Shown here piece after piece: positions 16,027 to 25,238 of a stretch of DNA of 64,000 nucleotides. The notes below the pieces were generated by a model that did not search any database, was not told the DNA's origin, and was given only the letters and a program-made list of their open reading frames with translations. Each line of letters begins with the position of its first letter. Position 1 is the stretch's first letter. Both the position numbers and the translations under genes were made by a program. This stretch comes from an uncultured Lachnospiraceae bacterium (GTDB taxonomy: Bacteria > Bacillota > Clostridia > Lachnospirales > Lachnospiraceae): assembly GCA_910585345.1 (NCBI GenBank), contig CAJUDS010000002.1, positions 219,274-283,273 of the forward strand, given 5' to 3'.

Positions 16027-18129
16027 TTATGGACTGCGCTCAAATTTCCAGATCTGGTTTTCCCCGCCTGCAAAAGGCCGCACTGTCAGCGCGCCGTTCT
16101 CCACTGTCAGAGCATGTGTCCCTCCATAGACAATAGCATAACCCATTTCCGGCATTTCTATGATTTTCCACATTGTATAATCATAGTCCTGCCCTACCTG
16201 CACTTCGCCGTCCGCCGGATTCCCGCTGAGAGACAGCAGCATCTGACTGGAACGGAAACGCAGGAGATCATAGTCATGCTCATGATACACTCCTAAAATT
16301 CCGGCTGCTCCATTGCCTGGCTCCTCCAGCGTTACTTGTATCATACCATTTTCATCTTCTTCCTCCCCCGAGGCGAGACAGACATTTTCCACAGACAACG
16401 GCGTTACCACATAATCCCCGTTCGCCAGGACACCTTCACTCTGCAGCTTCGCCGCGTCCATCTCCTGTAACGACTGTGTATAGGAAATCGTATCATCATC
16501 CAGACGAAACAGGTCTTTGAACAGCTCCATGGGCAGTAAGCCGACTAGTGCAATCACCGCAAGCGCGGCCGCAAACCCGGCTGCCATCCGCAAATCCGGC
16601 TTTCTCCCTGCAATACAACCCTCCACCTTCTCCGCAGCAGACAGGTAACCGGATACCGCATAAGGGATAAGCAGTAGAAAATAAATCAGTGTATACTGAG
16701 AATACGTTTCCCAAAACAATTGGAACAAAAAGCCGCCAACAAACACCACTGCAAAAAACAGATGAAACAGCGATTCCTTTCCTCCTTTTAAAAACAGCCA
16801 GCTCAAAGCGCCCAAAAGCACAAGCGCATGAAACAGATCCGCAAACTTTACAAGCGGATTTCTGTTGTCTTCCTGCAGCAGCCTGCGTACCAGGCCGGAC
16901 TGCTCGATCTGTGTCTGCGGACGATTATTCGCCACCAGGCTTTCAAACGTAGGTTCATTCCACGCAATGGCAATTTTCTTTCCCATAAACCGCCGCAGAC
17001 CGCCGGGCGTCTCTGTCAACGTCCGCAGACGGCGCTGCAGCTCCTTCGCCGCAGCCTGCGAGGCCCGCTGCCCATCCAGTCCGTTGTCCAGATAGACATC
17101 AATATTATACGCATCAAATTTCACCGGTCTTCCATTTTCATCCTGCCCAAAAGCCATCGTCACCCAGGCGATCATTGGCGTTCCCTCCTGCAGCGGAAAG
17201 CCAAGCCTGCGTTCGACGAGCGCGTCCGATGCATGCCCCAATAAGGCTGCCGCCAGAGGTACGCAGACAATACCGATCAGGCTTTTGTAATGTCGTCTCT
17301 GCCAGAAATCCACCAATAAAAATACAAGAATTGCCACCATAAAAATCAAATACGTATTTTTCAGCCAGACACCCGCTGCGCAAAGTAAAATAACTCCTGT
17401 TATATATCTTGTCTTATGTTCCTGCACATAGCGTAACAGAAAGTAAACCGCAGCTGCGATACAGGTGAATCCCACCACATTGCCATAAATAAACGTAACG
17501 TAAAACAAATACGGCCAAAAGAGCATACAGGAAAAGAAAACAACCGTTTCTTTTTTCTCATCTCCTGCAAACCCGGTCAGAGCTGTGGTTTTGGCCACTA
17601 GGTTCAGGGTAATTATAATGCATACGGCGTTCATCACCTGAAAGGCCAGATAATTAAGATTACCGAAAATTTTGAAAAACCCCCACAAAAACACGACGAT
17701 CCGGGATTGAAAGGGCCAGTATACAAAATAGCTGTTATTGGTAAACAAAGAAAAATCATACTTGCGCAGACCGACGGCGGCATTGCTGATCGCCAGTTGG
17801 TCGCCATGGGGATGAAGCTGTGTCGAAACGACAAAAAAAAGCAGAAACAGGAACAGAAACAGATTCCCAAGCAACCGCAGTCTTTGCTGCCGCTCCGACA
17901 GCCATGCCGTTACTTTGTATCGTTTCAGCAGGATCAATAGGCCGACCAGCAATACATAACAAGCGATTGCTTTTATCGGTGAATCCGCTACAAAGATTGA
18001 TGTTTTTCCTACAAAGCAGTAGTTTGTGCTGAACAGGCTCAGCAGAGACAAGTAGCCGATAAACGTACCGAACAGGATAAGCACCGTATACCGGAACAAC
18101 ATGTCTAATTTTTCTGACAACTTCGTCAT
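16027..18129 (-). CDS. Large polytopic membrane protein, GT-C/GT39-like
   Basis: 700 residues from the ATG at 18127-18129, which overlaps the upstream stop (ATGA) and has AAGGAA upstream; an ATG 21 bases earlier lacks a ribosome site. At least ten membrane helices fill residues 10-530. An early loop contains TQLHPHGDQLAISNAA, an acidic and histidine-bearing loop of the kind found after helix 1 of lipid-linked-sugar-using transferases. The C-terminal ~170 residues are soluble and beta-rich, with QVGQDYDYTMWKI and a final NQIWKFE, reminiscent of carbohydrate-binding (ricin-like) wording. A GT-C fold with a sugar-binding tail is plausible but not proven. Confidence 0.6.
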   Translation of the reverse strand: MTKLSEKLDMLFRYTVLILFGTFIGYLSLLSLFSTNYCFVGKTSIFVADSPIKAIACYVLLVGLLILLKRYKVTAWLSERQQRLRLLGNLFLFLFLLFFVVSTQLHPHGDQLAISNAAVGLRKYDFSLFTNNSYFVYWPFQSRIVVFLWGFFKIFGNLNYLAFQVMNAVCIIITLNLVAKTTALTGFAGDEKKETVVFFSCMLFWPYLFYVTFIYGNVVGFTCIAAAVYFLLRYVQEHKTRYITGVILLCAAGVWLKNTYLIFMVAILVFLLVDFWQRRHYKSLIGIVCVPLAAALLGHASDALVERRLGFPLQEGTPMIAWVTMAFGQDENGRPVKFDAYNIDVYLDNGLDGQRASQAAAKELQRRLRTLTETPGGLRRFMGKKIAIAWNEPTFESLVANNRPQTQIEQSGLVRRLLQEDNRNPLVKFADLFHALVLLGALSWLFLKGGKESLFHLFFAVVFVGGFLFQLFWETYSQYTLIYFLLLIPYAVSGYLSAAEKVEGCIAGRKPDLRMAAGFAAALAVIALVGLLPMELFKDLFRLDDDTISYTQSLQEMDAAKLQSEGVLANGDYVVTPLSVENVCLASGEEEDENGMIQVTLEEPGNGAAGILGVYHEHDYDLLRFRSSQMLLSLSGNPADGEVQVGQDYDYTMWKIIEMPEMGYAIVYGGTHALTVENGALTVRPFAGGENQIWKFERSP

Positions 18130-19166
18130 AGCTTGTGTGATTCCTTCCATTTCTGCCGCAACTTCCGATATCCAATCAGCGTCTTATAATATACCAGAAA
18201 AAGCAGGTCTGATTTCATATGCAGCCGCACCAGTTTTTTCTGTTCCCTGTCATAAGTATCTATAAAATAACAATTGTTCTGGAAATTAGGAAATTCCTGT
18301 AGGATGCCCTGCTTCAACTCCCGCAGGAAACGGATCTGCGGATACCGTACACCGATCATATACGTGAACAGTGTATTTACATAGTATAACTTGGCAAATG
18401 CAAATTCCAGCTCCTGCCTGTACGGTTCATAAAAGCCATATCTGCGGCACTGCTCCACCAACAGCTTACCGGCACGCATTCTGTCGCGGCATTTTTCCTC
18501 GCTGATAGAATGGGTTGTAGATGAGGTGTCCTGATAATAATAGTATAAGGGCTCCTCCACTTTCTCAAAACGGGTGAAATGCAGCATCCAGACCGGACCC
18601 GCACAATTATCTTCATAAAAGATTCCTTCCGGAAACCGCAGGTGATATCTTTCTATGATTTCCCTTTTATAGATTTTAATTACCATACTGCACGGATTCA
18701 GCATCAGCTTTTTATATTTTTCCCCGTCCAGCAGTCCTGTCTGGTCCATCGTGTTTGCGTTGACAATCCTGCCAATCTCCATGTTGTGTACATGTGTTTC
18801 ATGCAAATCACAGCCTGCTACATCGGCGCCCGTTTCCTCCGCCTTTGTCAACAGCTTTTCATACATATCCGGCGCCGCCCAGTCGTCTCCGTCCATAAAG
18901 CCAACCCACTCCCCACGGGCATGCTCCAGCCCCAGATTTCTGGCTCCTCCCTGCTTTCTGTTCTCCGGTGTGCGCAGCGCTCTTACTTTACCCGGATATT
19001 TTTTCTCATAACTAAGCAGCCGTTCATACGTATTGTCAAGGGAGCAGTCGTCCACTGCCAGTATTTCATAGTCCCGCACCGTCTGCCGCACAAGAGATTC
19101 CATACAGAAATCCAGTTTTCCGTCCGCCGCCATATTATAAAACGGCACAATGATGCTCAGCTTCAT
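18126..19166 (-). CDS. Family 2 glycosyltransferase
   Basis: 346 residues. A GT-A fold starts at residue 3 with SIIVPFYNMA, followed by EILAVDDCSLDNTYE, RKQGGARNLGLEHARGEWVGFMDGDDW (the DGD metal site), and a C-terminal part with IFYEDNCAGPVW. No membrane segment. The wording, including the early D-D-C-S and late Y-E-D-N, is typical of capsule and teichoic-type GT2 enzymes. It lies between the ABC flippase and the big membrane protein and overlaps the latter by four bases. Donor and acceptor unknown. Confidence 0.88.
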   Translation of the reverse strand: MKLSIIVPFYNMAADGKLDFCMESLVRQTVRDYEILAVDDCSLDNTYERLLSYEKKYPGKVRALRTPENRKQGGARNLGLEHARGEWVGFMDGDDWAAPDMYEKLLTKAEETGADVAGCDLHETHVHNMEIGRIVNANTMDQTGLLDGEKYKKLMLNPCSMVIKIYKREIIERYHLRFPEGIFYEDNCAGPVWMLHFTRFEKVEEPLYYYYQDTSSTTHSISEEKCRDRMRAGKLLVEQCRRYGFYEPYRQELEFAFAKLYYVNTLFTYMIGVRYPQIRFLRELKQGILQEFPNFQNNCYFIDTYDREQKKLVRLHMKSDLLFLVYYKTLIGYRKLRQKWKESHKL

Positions 19167-19178
19167 AGGACGCTCCCA

Positions 19179-20912
19179 TCACCTTTCTCTCCTGATCTTT
19201 CCATTTTCAACACGGTACACCAGATCGCACTTTTCAATGGTCTGCAGTCTGTGGGCAATTATAACAAGTGTTTTTTTACCTTGGAAGCGGTTAATCGATT
19301 CCATAATGGCTACTTCCGTGTCATTGTCAAGAGCGGAAGTCGCCTCGTCGAGAATCAAAACCTCCGGGTCATGATACAACGCCCTGGCAATACCGATTCG
19401 CTGTCTCTGCCCGCCGGACAGACGGATGCCTCTCTCTCCGATGCCCGTATGAACGCCTTCCGGCAGTGTCTTTACAAACGCATCCAACTGCGCCTCCTGC
19501 AGCGCATACCACAATTTTTCTTCGTCAATTTCTTCCTCAGCAACACCAAACGCCACATTTTTGCGGATATCGTCGTCCAACAAAAAGATCATCTGCGGAA
19601 TATACCCTACATTTTTCAGCCATCCACGATAATGCTGCATGATATCCACGCCGTCCGCAAGGATCTCGCCCCCGCTTGTTTTGAGCAGTCCCAGCAAAAT
19701 GTCCACGATCGTCGTCTTGCCAGAACCGGAGCCGCCGACGATGCCGACCGAACTGCCGACCGGAATCGTCATTTCCGCCCGGTCAAAAATCAGTTTTTCC
19801 GTATTCGGATACGCATAACTGATATCTTTTAATATAATTTCTTTTTTTACCGGAAGTTTTTCGCTCTCTTTCGCATAGGACATATCGATATTTTCTTCGC
19901 TTGTCTCTTCCAGAAGGTTATCGCTGACATTCATAAAAAACGGCTCATAATAGGCAATCTGCGTCAACTGGTTATTGATGCGGTTCGCGGAAGGCATCAG
20001 CCGTACTGCCGCCATGGCAAATGCGGACAACGCCGGCATCATCTCTGTCAGATTCTTTCCTGACAGAACGATCACCAGCATATATGCCACCATGCCCGCA
20101 ATGCACACTGTTTCAATCAACAGCTTAGGTGTGTTACTGAACAGATTGAGACGCTCCATGGCTGCCACATAGTGTGCGCCCCGCTCCGCATATTCTCTGA
20201 TAAAATAGTTCTCTTTGCCAATAATTTTTATCTCTTTGATACCGCCTACTGTCTGAGACAGCCATTGATAAATCAGACTGGAATAATCCTGGTTCTCTTT
20301 GCCCGTGCGGTGCATAATCGGCTTGATAACTTCCTTAATAACCACCAGTGTCACCACCAGCAAACCGGCAATAACCAGCGTCATCTTGAAATCTACTAAC
20401 AGCAAAGCCACCGCCAGCATAAAAAACACAATGCATTCCGAAATAATCTGCAGCAGCGAAAGAATCAGCAGATAGGCGTTCACCACATCTGCGGCAATAA
20501 TACGCTGGATGGTCGATGTCTCAATATTGAGGTAAAATTCATAATCCCGCTTGATGAAACTGCGCAGCATCTTCTCCTGCGTTTCAAACTGATTTTTATA
20601 GACGAACCGGTACATCACCTTCTGCTGCAGAAATAGGAACAGATTCTTGAATACAAAAGCTCCCACCATGGCCCCCATGACAAACACCGTAAACTGCCGG
20701 GGACTTGTCATATGAAGTCCGTTGTACACACCCGCCATAAGCGGATTCTTTTCCACTGCATCCGGGCTGAGCACAAGCGTCATGACCGGTATAATCAAAG
20801 AAATACTCGCTGTCTCCAGAAAAGCGCCGAATACCATCATCACAAGCAGCAGCCCCATTGTCCTCTTCTGTTTTGCATTCATGATCACCATGAGTTTTCT
20901 GTAAATTTTCAT
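19179..20912 (-). CDS. ABC transporter half (membrane plus ATPase), PglK/MsbA-like oligosaccharide flippase
   Basis: 577 residues from ATG 20910-20912, which shares a base with the upstream stop (TAATG) and follows GGAG; an ATG 15 bases earlier has no ribosome site. Residues 15-325 contain about six membrane helices of the type-1 exporter fold. The ATPase half has Walker A GGSGSGKT (393-400), signature LSGGQRQR, Walker B ILDEATSALD and the H-loop AHR. PglK-type homodimers flip lipid-linked oligosaccharides. No Wzx-type flippase is visible in the locus, so this is the best candidate for exporting the repeat unit. Lipid or peptide export is the alternative. Confidence 0.85.
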   Translation of the reverse strand: MKIYRKLMVIMNAKQKRTMGLLLVMMVFGAFLETASISLIIPVMTLVLSPDAVEKNPLMAGVYNGLHMTSPRQFTVFVMGAMVGAFVFKNLFLFLQQKVMYRFVYKNQFETQEKMLRSFIKRDYEFYLNIETSTIQRIIAADVVNAYLLILSLLQIISECIVFFMLAVALLLVDFKMTLVIAGLLVVTLVVIKEVIKPIMHRTGKENQDYSSLIYQWLSQTVGGIKEIKIIGKENYFIREYAERGAHYVAAMERLNLFSNTPKLLIETVCIAGMVAYMLVIVLSGKNLTEMMPALSAFAMAAVRLMPSANRINNQLTQIAYYEPFFMNVSDNLLEETSEENIDMSYAKESEKLPVKKEIILKDISYAYPNTEKLIFDRAEMTIPVGSSVGIVGGSGSGKTTIVDILLGLLKTSGGEILADGVDIMQHYRGWLKNVGYIPQMIFLLDDDIRKNVAFGVAEEEIDEEKLWYALQEAQLDAFVKTLPEGVHTGIGERGIRLSGGQRQRIGIARALYHDPEVLILDEATSALDNDTEVAIMESINRFQGKKTLVIIAHRLQTIEKCDLVYRVENGKIRRER

Positions 20913-21979
20913 TATACCGTTCTCCAATTATGATTTGCCGGGTCCTCGTATCTGTCCCAGAACGTATCGCCCAGGTTAATCTTTTCCTCCGCAAAATCTA
21001 TCGTATCCAGCGCGGTGGTCGCAATCGATATGACCTTCTTAAAACGGATTCCCTCCAGGAAATTTAACACCTCCACCGGAAATTTCCCCCGGATCACCGT
21101 GCAGTCCGGCCGCAAAGCGGCATAATCAATCAAATCCCGCGGATGCGGCTTGATCACCACATGACACCCCTGGCAGTACTCCTTGATAATATCATGGCAA
21201 ATCCGTACCCTGGCCTCCTCCGACTTCGGATGTGGCTGTGTCAGAAACAGGATACAGTCCCCGGATGCTTTTTCCCCCAGCTCCTGCAAAAATGCATCTG
21301 CATCCTCCATAAAAATATGGAGCATTTTCCGTTTTTGTCCACTGTCAAGCGCAAGCTCCAACGGCTTCCTCGGTACGACCTTATATTTTGGACAGGTGTG
21401 CCGCAGACAGGACAGATCATTGATCTCCATATCCAGACAATACTTTCCGTATCCGTTTTGGATAAAAATCACATTCAGGGAAGACAAAAATGCCTTCAGT
21501 TTAAAATGTCCTCTGTTATCATAATGAGCGCCGTCCAGATATTTCAGGCAGTCCAGCCCATCTTCCATGGCATGATAGTAAATATGTTTATAATTTAAGT
21601 AATAACCGATCGGATCACTGTCACAGTACACATAAATATCATCATACTGCCTGAAATCAACCGTCATATACGCTTCTTCCAGCTTTCCCAGCTTTTTCGT
21701 ATAAACGATGCGGTTATACAAGTGCCGCACGATATTATGGTAAGACCTTTTGTATTTTGCCAGCTCCGGGAAATAACTGTCCCGCTTTTCTTCCAGCAGA
21801 TATATCCGCCCGAACACACCGGAAGAAGCAAGACGCTCCTGCAGACCTGAAAAATCCGTGGACATAGTACTGAGCGCAATATCCGCCTTACCCTGTTCCC
21901 CTTCCGGCAGATTAAATTCCTTCAAAAGCGACACGTAAACATTATAAAACGTATGGCATACATAGATCCGTTTTCCCAT
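20912..21979 (-). CDS. GT52/sialyltransferase-like glycosyltransferase, candidate nonulosonate transferase
   Basis: 355 residues with no membrane segment. The sequence shows YYHAMEDGLDCL, with a D/E-D/E-G motif at residues 139-141, and VVIKPHPRDLIDY, with the HP motif at 279-280, followed by IATTALDTI (319-327) where bacterial sialyltransferases have an S/T pair. These are the shared motifs of GT38, GT52 and GT80 sialyltransferases, which use CMP-activated nonulosonic acids. The overall layout is closest to GT52. With pseF in the same locus making a CMP-sugar, transfer of pseudaminic acid to the glycan is the natural reading. Start follows AAGGTTAAAAGGG. Confidence 0.78.
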   Translation of the reverse strand: MGKRIYVCHTFYNVYVSLLKEFNLPEGEQGKADIALSTMSTDFSGLQERLASSGVFGRIYLLEEKRDSYFPELAKYKRSYHNIVRHLYNRIVYTKKLGKLEEAYMTVDFRQYDDIYVYCDSDPIGYYLNYKHIYYHAMEDGLDCLKYLDGAHYDNRGHFKLKAFLSSLNVIFIQNGYGKYCLDMEINDLSCLRHTCPKYKVVPRKPLELALDSGQKRKMLHIFMEDADAFLQELGEKASGDCILFLTQPHPKSEEARVRICHDIIKEYCQGCHVVIKPHPRDLIDYAALRPDCTVIRGKFPVEVLNFLEGIRFKKVISIATTALDTIDFAEEKINLGDTFWDRYEDPANHNWRTV

Positions 21980-21990
21980 GATAAGCCCTT

Positions 21991-23175
21991 TTAACCTTTC
22001 CTCGTATAAGAATACCCTTTTCGCGGAGAAATGACAAGTGCTTTGCTCAAAGGACCTTCTTCATTGATCTGCTGCCTGCCCGTCAGAATGCCTTCTGAAA
22101 ATTTCAACAGGCTTTGCGCCGCATATGCCGGATTCCATAAACTGACAATTGTGTCATACGCATTTCCGCCAAGTTTCCGGCGCAGCGCCGGATCTCCCGC
22201 CAGCTTTTCTCCGTATTCCAAAAACTCTCTGATTCTGCCGTCCGCATAGACCATACCGTTTTGTCCGTGCCGCAGCAAATACGGCACAGCGCCGACCTTG
22301 GCATCCGCAATCACGGCACAGCCGCTGTTCATGGCCTCATTCAGCACAGCGCCCCAGCCTTCGAGATAATTGCTTGTCATCAGAAATATATCCGCTTTTT
22401 CCATATAATCTCTGACTTCCACAGGTCTTCTATAACCGGTAAAGGTCACTGCCTCCTGCAGGCCGCAGGCAGTCACGTCTTTTTTCAACGCCGCTTCCAG
22501 CGCCCCGCCTCCCACCATGGTCAGGTGAAACGGCACACGCTTCTCATACAGACGATTCGCCAGCATAACGGCATACTCCGGATGCTTTAAAGGCAGAAAT
22601 CTGCCCGCAAATAAGATTTCCACAGGCCCTCCCGCCGCTCCCGGTTTCGCTGCCAGCAGCCTGTCCACATCATAATGCACGGCTTCCGTAAAATATCCCC
22701 ATTTGAACATCTTGCCGGGATATGCCCTGACAAGATGAAAATCCGACGCCACATACGCCCCTGCACAGAGCAGATAGACATTTTTGTTACGGTACCTTGT
22801 ATGGTCTTTATATTTTTTAAGCAACCCTCTCGGAGACACGGCTTTCCACTGTCCCTCCCGGTATAACCGCTCACTGTAGCGGATCACCGGCCTGCCTGCA
22901 TCGAGCCGCTCCGCAATATAACGCTCGTCCTCAACCCCGCCAAATACGACAATATCACTTTCCCTTACCAGGCTGCGGCATACCTCCGGCTCTTCATACC
23001 AGCATTTCAGGTAGGGCAGCTTACTTCTTTCAACACCCCATCCCATTTCCGCCCGTTCCTGTTCCATGCGCTCCGTCTGGATAAAATGATAGGCTGCGCC
23101 AAGCCTTTGATACAGTACATTGGAAAGCGGTATCTGATGGTGATTGATATAATTAGACACAAAGGTAAATTGCAT
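21991..23175 (-). CDS. Family 4 glycosyltransferase
   Basis: 394 residues, GT-B fold. The N-terminal half begins FTFVSNYINHHQIPLS, and the C-terminal half has VEILFAGRFLPLKHPEYAV, FTGYRRPVEVRDYME and EGWGAVLNEAMNSGCAVIA, which is the ExxxxxE-like donor-binding motif of GT4. Glycogen-synthase-type C-terminal domain ends near residue 370; a short basic tail follows. It starts inside the end of the next-upstream GT4 gene with a 23-base overlap, so the pair is translationally coupled. Sugar specificity cannot be read. Confidence 0.88.
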   Translation of the reverse strand: MQFTFVSNYINHHQIPLSNVLYQRLGAAYHFIQTERMEQERAEMGWGVERSKLPYLKCWYEEPEVCRSLVRESDIVVFGGVEDERYIAERLDAGRPVIRYSERLYREGQWKAVSPRGLLKKYKDHTRYRNKNVYLLCAGAYVASDFHLVRAYPGKMFKWGYFTEAVHYDVDRLLAAKPGAAGGPVEILFAGRFLPLKHPEYAVMLANRLYEKRVPFHLTMVGGGALEAALKKDVTACGLQEAVTFTGYRRPVEVRDYMEKADIFLMTSNYLEGWGAVLNEAMNSGCAVIADAKVGAVPYLLRHGQNGMVYADGRIREFLEYGEKLAGDPALRRKLGGNAYDTIVSLWNPAYAAQSLLKFSEGILTGRQQINEEGPLSKALVISPRKGYSYTRKG

Positions 23176-24427
23176 GATAAATCTCCATTAAACGCGCACA
23201 GTTTGCTTCCGGATCATGGGTCCGCAGCGCATGCGCTCTGGCCGCGCATCCCATCCGCACAGTCTCTTCCGTATATCTCTCGTCAAAGATATGGCAGATA
23301 TGCTCCGTCAGCGCAGCCGTATCCGGGGCAGCATATAAAAATCCCTCTTTTCCCCGTACCAGCATATTATGCACTCCACCCACATCGGAACTGACAACCG
23401 GCATTCCCAGCAGCATGGCTTCTCCCACGGAATTTGGTGAATTCTCAATAGAAGAAGGCGAAACAAACACATGGCTTTTTAAAAAACGCCGCAGCATTTG
23501 CTGTGCATCCAGTTTTCCCATAAAAGTTACCGCCTGTTGCAAATGTTTTTTATGAATCAATTCCAAAAGGTATTTCCCGTAATTCGATATTTTAATTTTT
23601 TCCGGCAAAGTGGAAAAGCGGGTTATCTGATCACCCGCCACATACACATGCGCCTGCGGATACCGCTGCAGTACGCCGGGCAGAGCCTGCAGCATATAAT
23701 GCAGACCTTTAATGGGATAATTGCCCTGACTTATAAAAATACTGTAACGCTCGCATGACCGCAGCTGCCATACCGGCCCGTAAAACAGTTCCCGCAATGT
23801 CTCATTCATAAAATGATAGGCCGCCCGCGGATTGACTTCCCTCGTCCACATTTTGTCCCAGTCTGTTCTCCCGGTCACATGCGCCGTACGCTCAATAGCC
23901 TCTTTTTCGTATATGCCCCGTTTCCGGTACTTCTCCTGCTGCTGCCGCAGATTGTCTTTTTTCAGGAAATCACGCAGCAGCGTACGCTTCTGAATATACA
24001 TGGGCAGATCTGCCATATAAGCATCCGCATATACAAAACACAAACCCTGGATCCCAATCAGCGTACGGCTTGGTCTGTCAAATGCCCGGACCATCGCCAG
24101 TGTATGCGGATACTCTGTCCCGAAGCAGTGCACAATATCGGGACAAAAATCTTCCAGTATCTTTTTAAAATACGCCTCTACAGTTCTATCGTACCGCTCC
24201 GGATGCAGTGTATCTTCCGGGAATCCGTAATAGACAATGTCTGCCGCGCGCCCCTGTATTGGCTTACCCGTAACGGGAAAGCAGACGCCCAGTTCCACTT
24301 CCTTCTTCTTTTTTCCACATAGTCTGGCAGACAGGCCGGAAAGCCATCCTTCCTTATTGCTGACAGGCATTCCCAGTCTTTCAGCGATAACCGGAAGCAT
24401 AATATTACACAGCCAAAGTATTTTCAT
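23153..24427 (-). CDS. Family 4 glycosyltransferase
   Basis: 424 residues, GT-B fold, beginning MKILWLCNIMLPVIAE. The C-terminal half has SIFISQGNYPIKGLHYML, AHVYVAGDQI, VTFMGKLDAQQMLRRF and SSIENSPNSVGEAMLLGMPVVSS, the donor-site motif. It precedes and overlaps the second GT4 gene. The N-terminal domain has the PDIVHCFGTEYPH wording common in capsule GT4s. A ribosome site GAGGAT lies upstream of the ATG. Specificity unknown. Confidence 0.88.
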   Translation of the reverse strand: MKILWLCNIMLPVIAERLGMPVSNKEGWLSGLSARLCGKKKKEVELGVCFPVTGKPIQGRAADIVYYGFPEDTLHPERYDRTVEAYFKKILEDFCPDIVHCFGTEYPHTLAMVRAFDRPSRTLIGIQGLCFVYADAYMADLPMYIQKRTLLRDFLKKDNLRQQQEKYRKRGIYEKEAIERTAHVTGRTDWDKMWTREVNPRAAYHFMNETLRELFYGPVWQLRSCERYSIFISQGNYPIKGLHYMLQALPGVLQRYPQAHVYVAGDQITRFSTLPEKIKISNYGKYLLELIHKKHLQQAVTFMGKLDAQQMLRRFLKSHVFVSPSSIENSPNSVGEAMLLGMPVVSSDVGGVHNMLVRGKEGFLYAAPDTAALTEHICHIFDERYTEETVRMGCAARAHALRTHDPEANCARLMEIYHAIYLCV

Positions 24428-24431
24428 TCAC

Positions 24432-25238
24432 TTAGTATCCTCTTCTTCGATAAATACATTCTTTTACTTTATTGTAAATACCCGATAATCGTCTGTTCTC
24501 TGCGATCTTTCGGCGTAGCGGCGCAAGTGAGAGTGCAAGATACAGTTTAAAACGCACAATCTGCCCTTTTGTCATATAGTTCTTTGTAATTTCGCGATGC
24601 TCCCGGGCGGAACGTTTTAAATTTTCCTTCGTCTCCGAATAACCGCCTCCCTCATAAGAAGCCACGGTGATATGCATATAAACAGGACGCACGCCGTCCG
24701 TAAAATAGCAGCCAAGAAAATGTTCATAATCGGCCCGCACCCGGTACTGCGGCTTGTATGCCCTGCGCTTCATCAGTGCCGCCGCATAAAAACACGTCTG
24801 GTGGCATGGTATATTCCGGTAACAGGCAAACGCATTGATACATGGATTCGATGCAATTTTCGCATCCACGCTGCGGTTATAAATATCACCGTAATAAATT
24901 TCAGTAGAAGCCTTATCCGTGGCAATCCACGCATTTACTTTTTGCAGTGTCTTTTTGTCATATAAATAGTCTCCACAATTCAAAAACAGCACATAGTCCC
25001 CGCTCGTGAGTGAAATCGCCTGATTCATCGCATCATAGATGCCCTTATCCTTCTGTCTCAGCACCCGGATTCTTGCATCTGACGGCAGTTTCTCCACCGA
25101 ACCGTCACGGGACATGCCGTCTTTTACAATAATTTCATACTGCGGATAAGTCTGCGACAATATACTCTCTACCGTCCTGCGCAGTTCATCGCCTGCGTTC
25201 AGACAGACGACAACAATGCTGAACATCATCTGTTTCAT
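24432..25238 (-). CDS. Family 2 glycosyltransferase (WcaA-like)
   Basis: 268 residues from ATG 25236-25238, which overlaps the upstream stop (ATGA); longer in-frame starts run into the EpsG gene. Motifs FSIVVVCLNAGDELRRTV, YEIIVKDGMSRDGS, RQKDKGIYDAMNQAI and LFLNCGDYLY place it with colanic-acid-type GT2s, where the usual DxD is replaced by N-C-G-D as in WcaA/WcaE relatives. No membrane helix apparent except a weak C-terminal hydrophobic patch. It acts after polymerase gene epsG in order, within the repeat-unit glycosyltransferase block. Confidence 0.86.
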   Translation of the reverse strand: MKQMMFSIVVVCLNAGDELRRTVESILSQTYPQYEIIVKDGMSRDGSVEKLPSDARIRVLRQKDKGIYDAMNQAISLTSGDYVLFLNCGDYLYDKKTLQKVNAWIATDKASTEIYYGDIYNRSVDAKIASNPCINAFACYRNIPCHQTCFYAAALMKRRAYKPQYRVRADYEHFLGCYFTDGVRPVYMHITVASYEGGGYSETKENLKRSAREHREITKNYMTKGQIVRFKLYLALSLAPLRRKIAENRRLSGIYNKVKECIYRRRGY

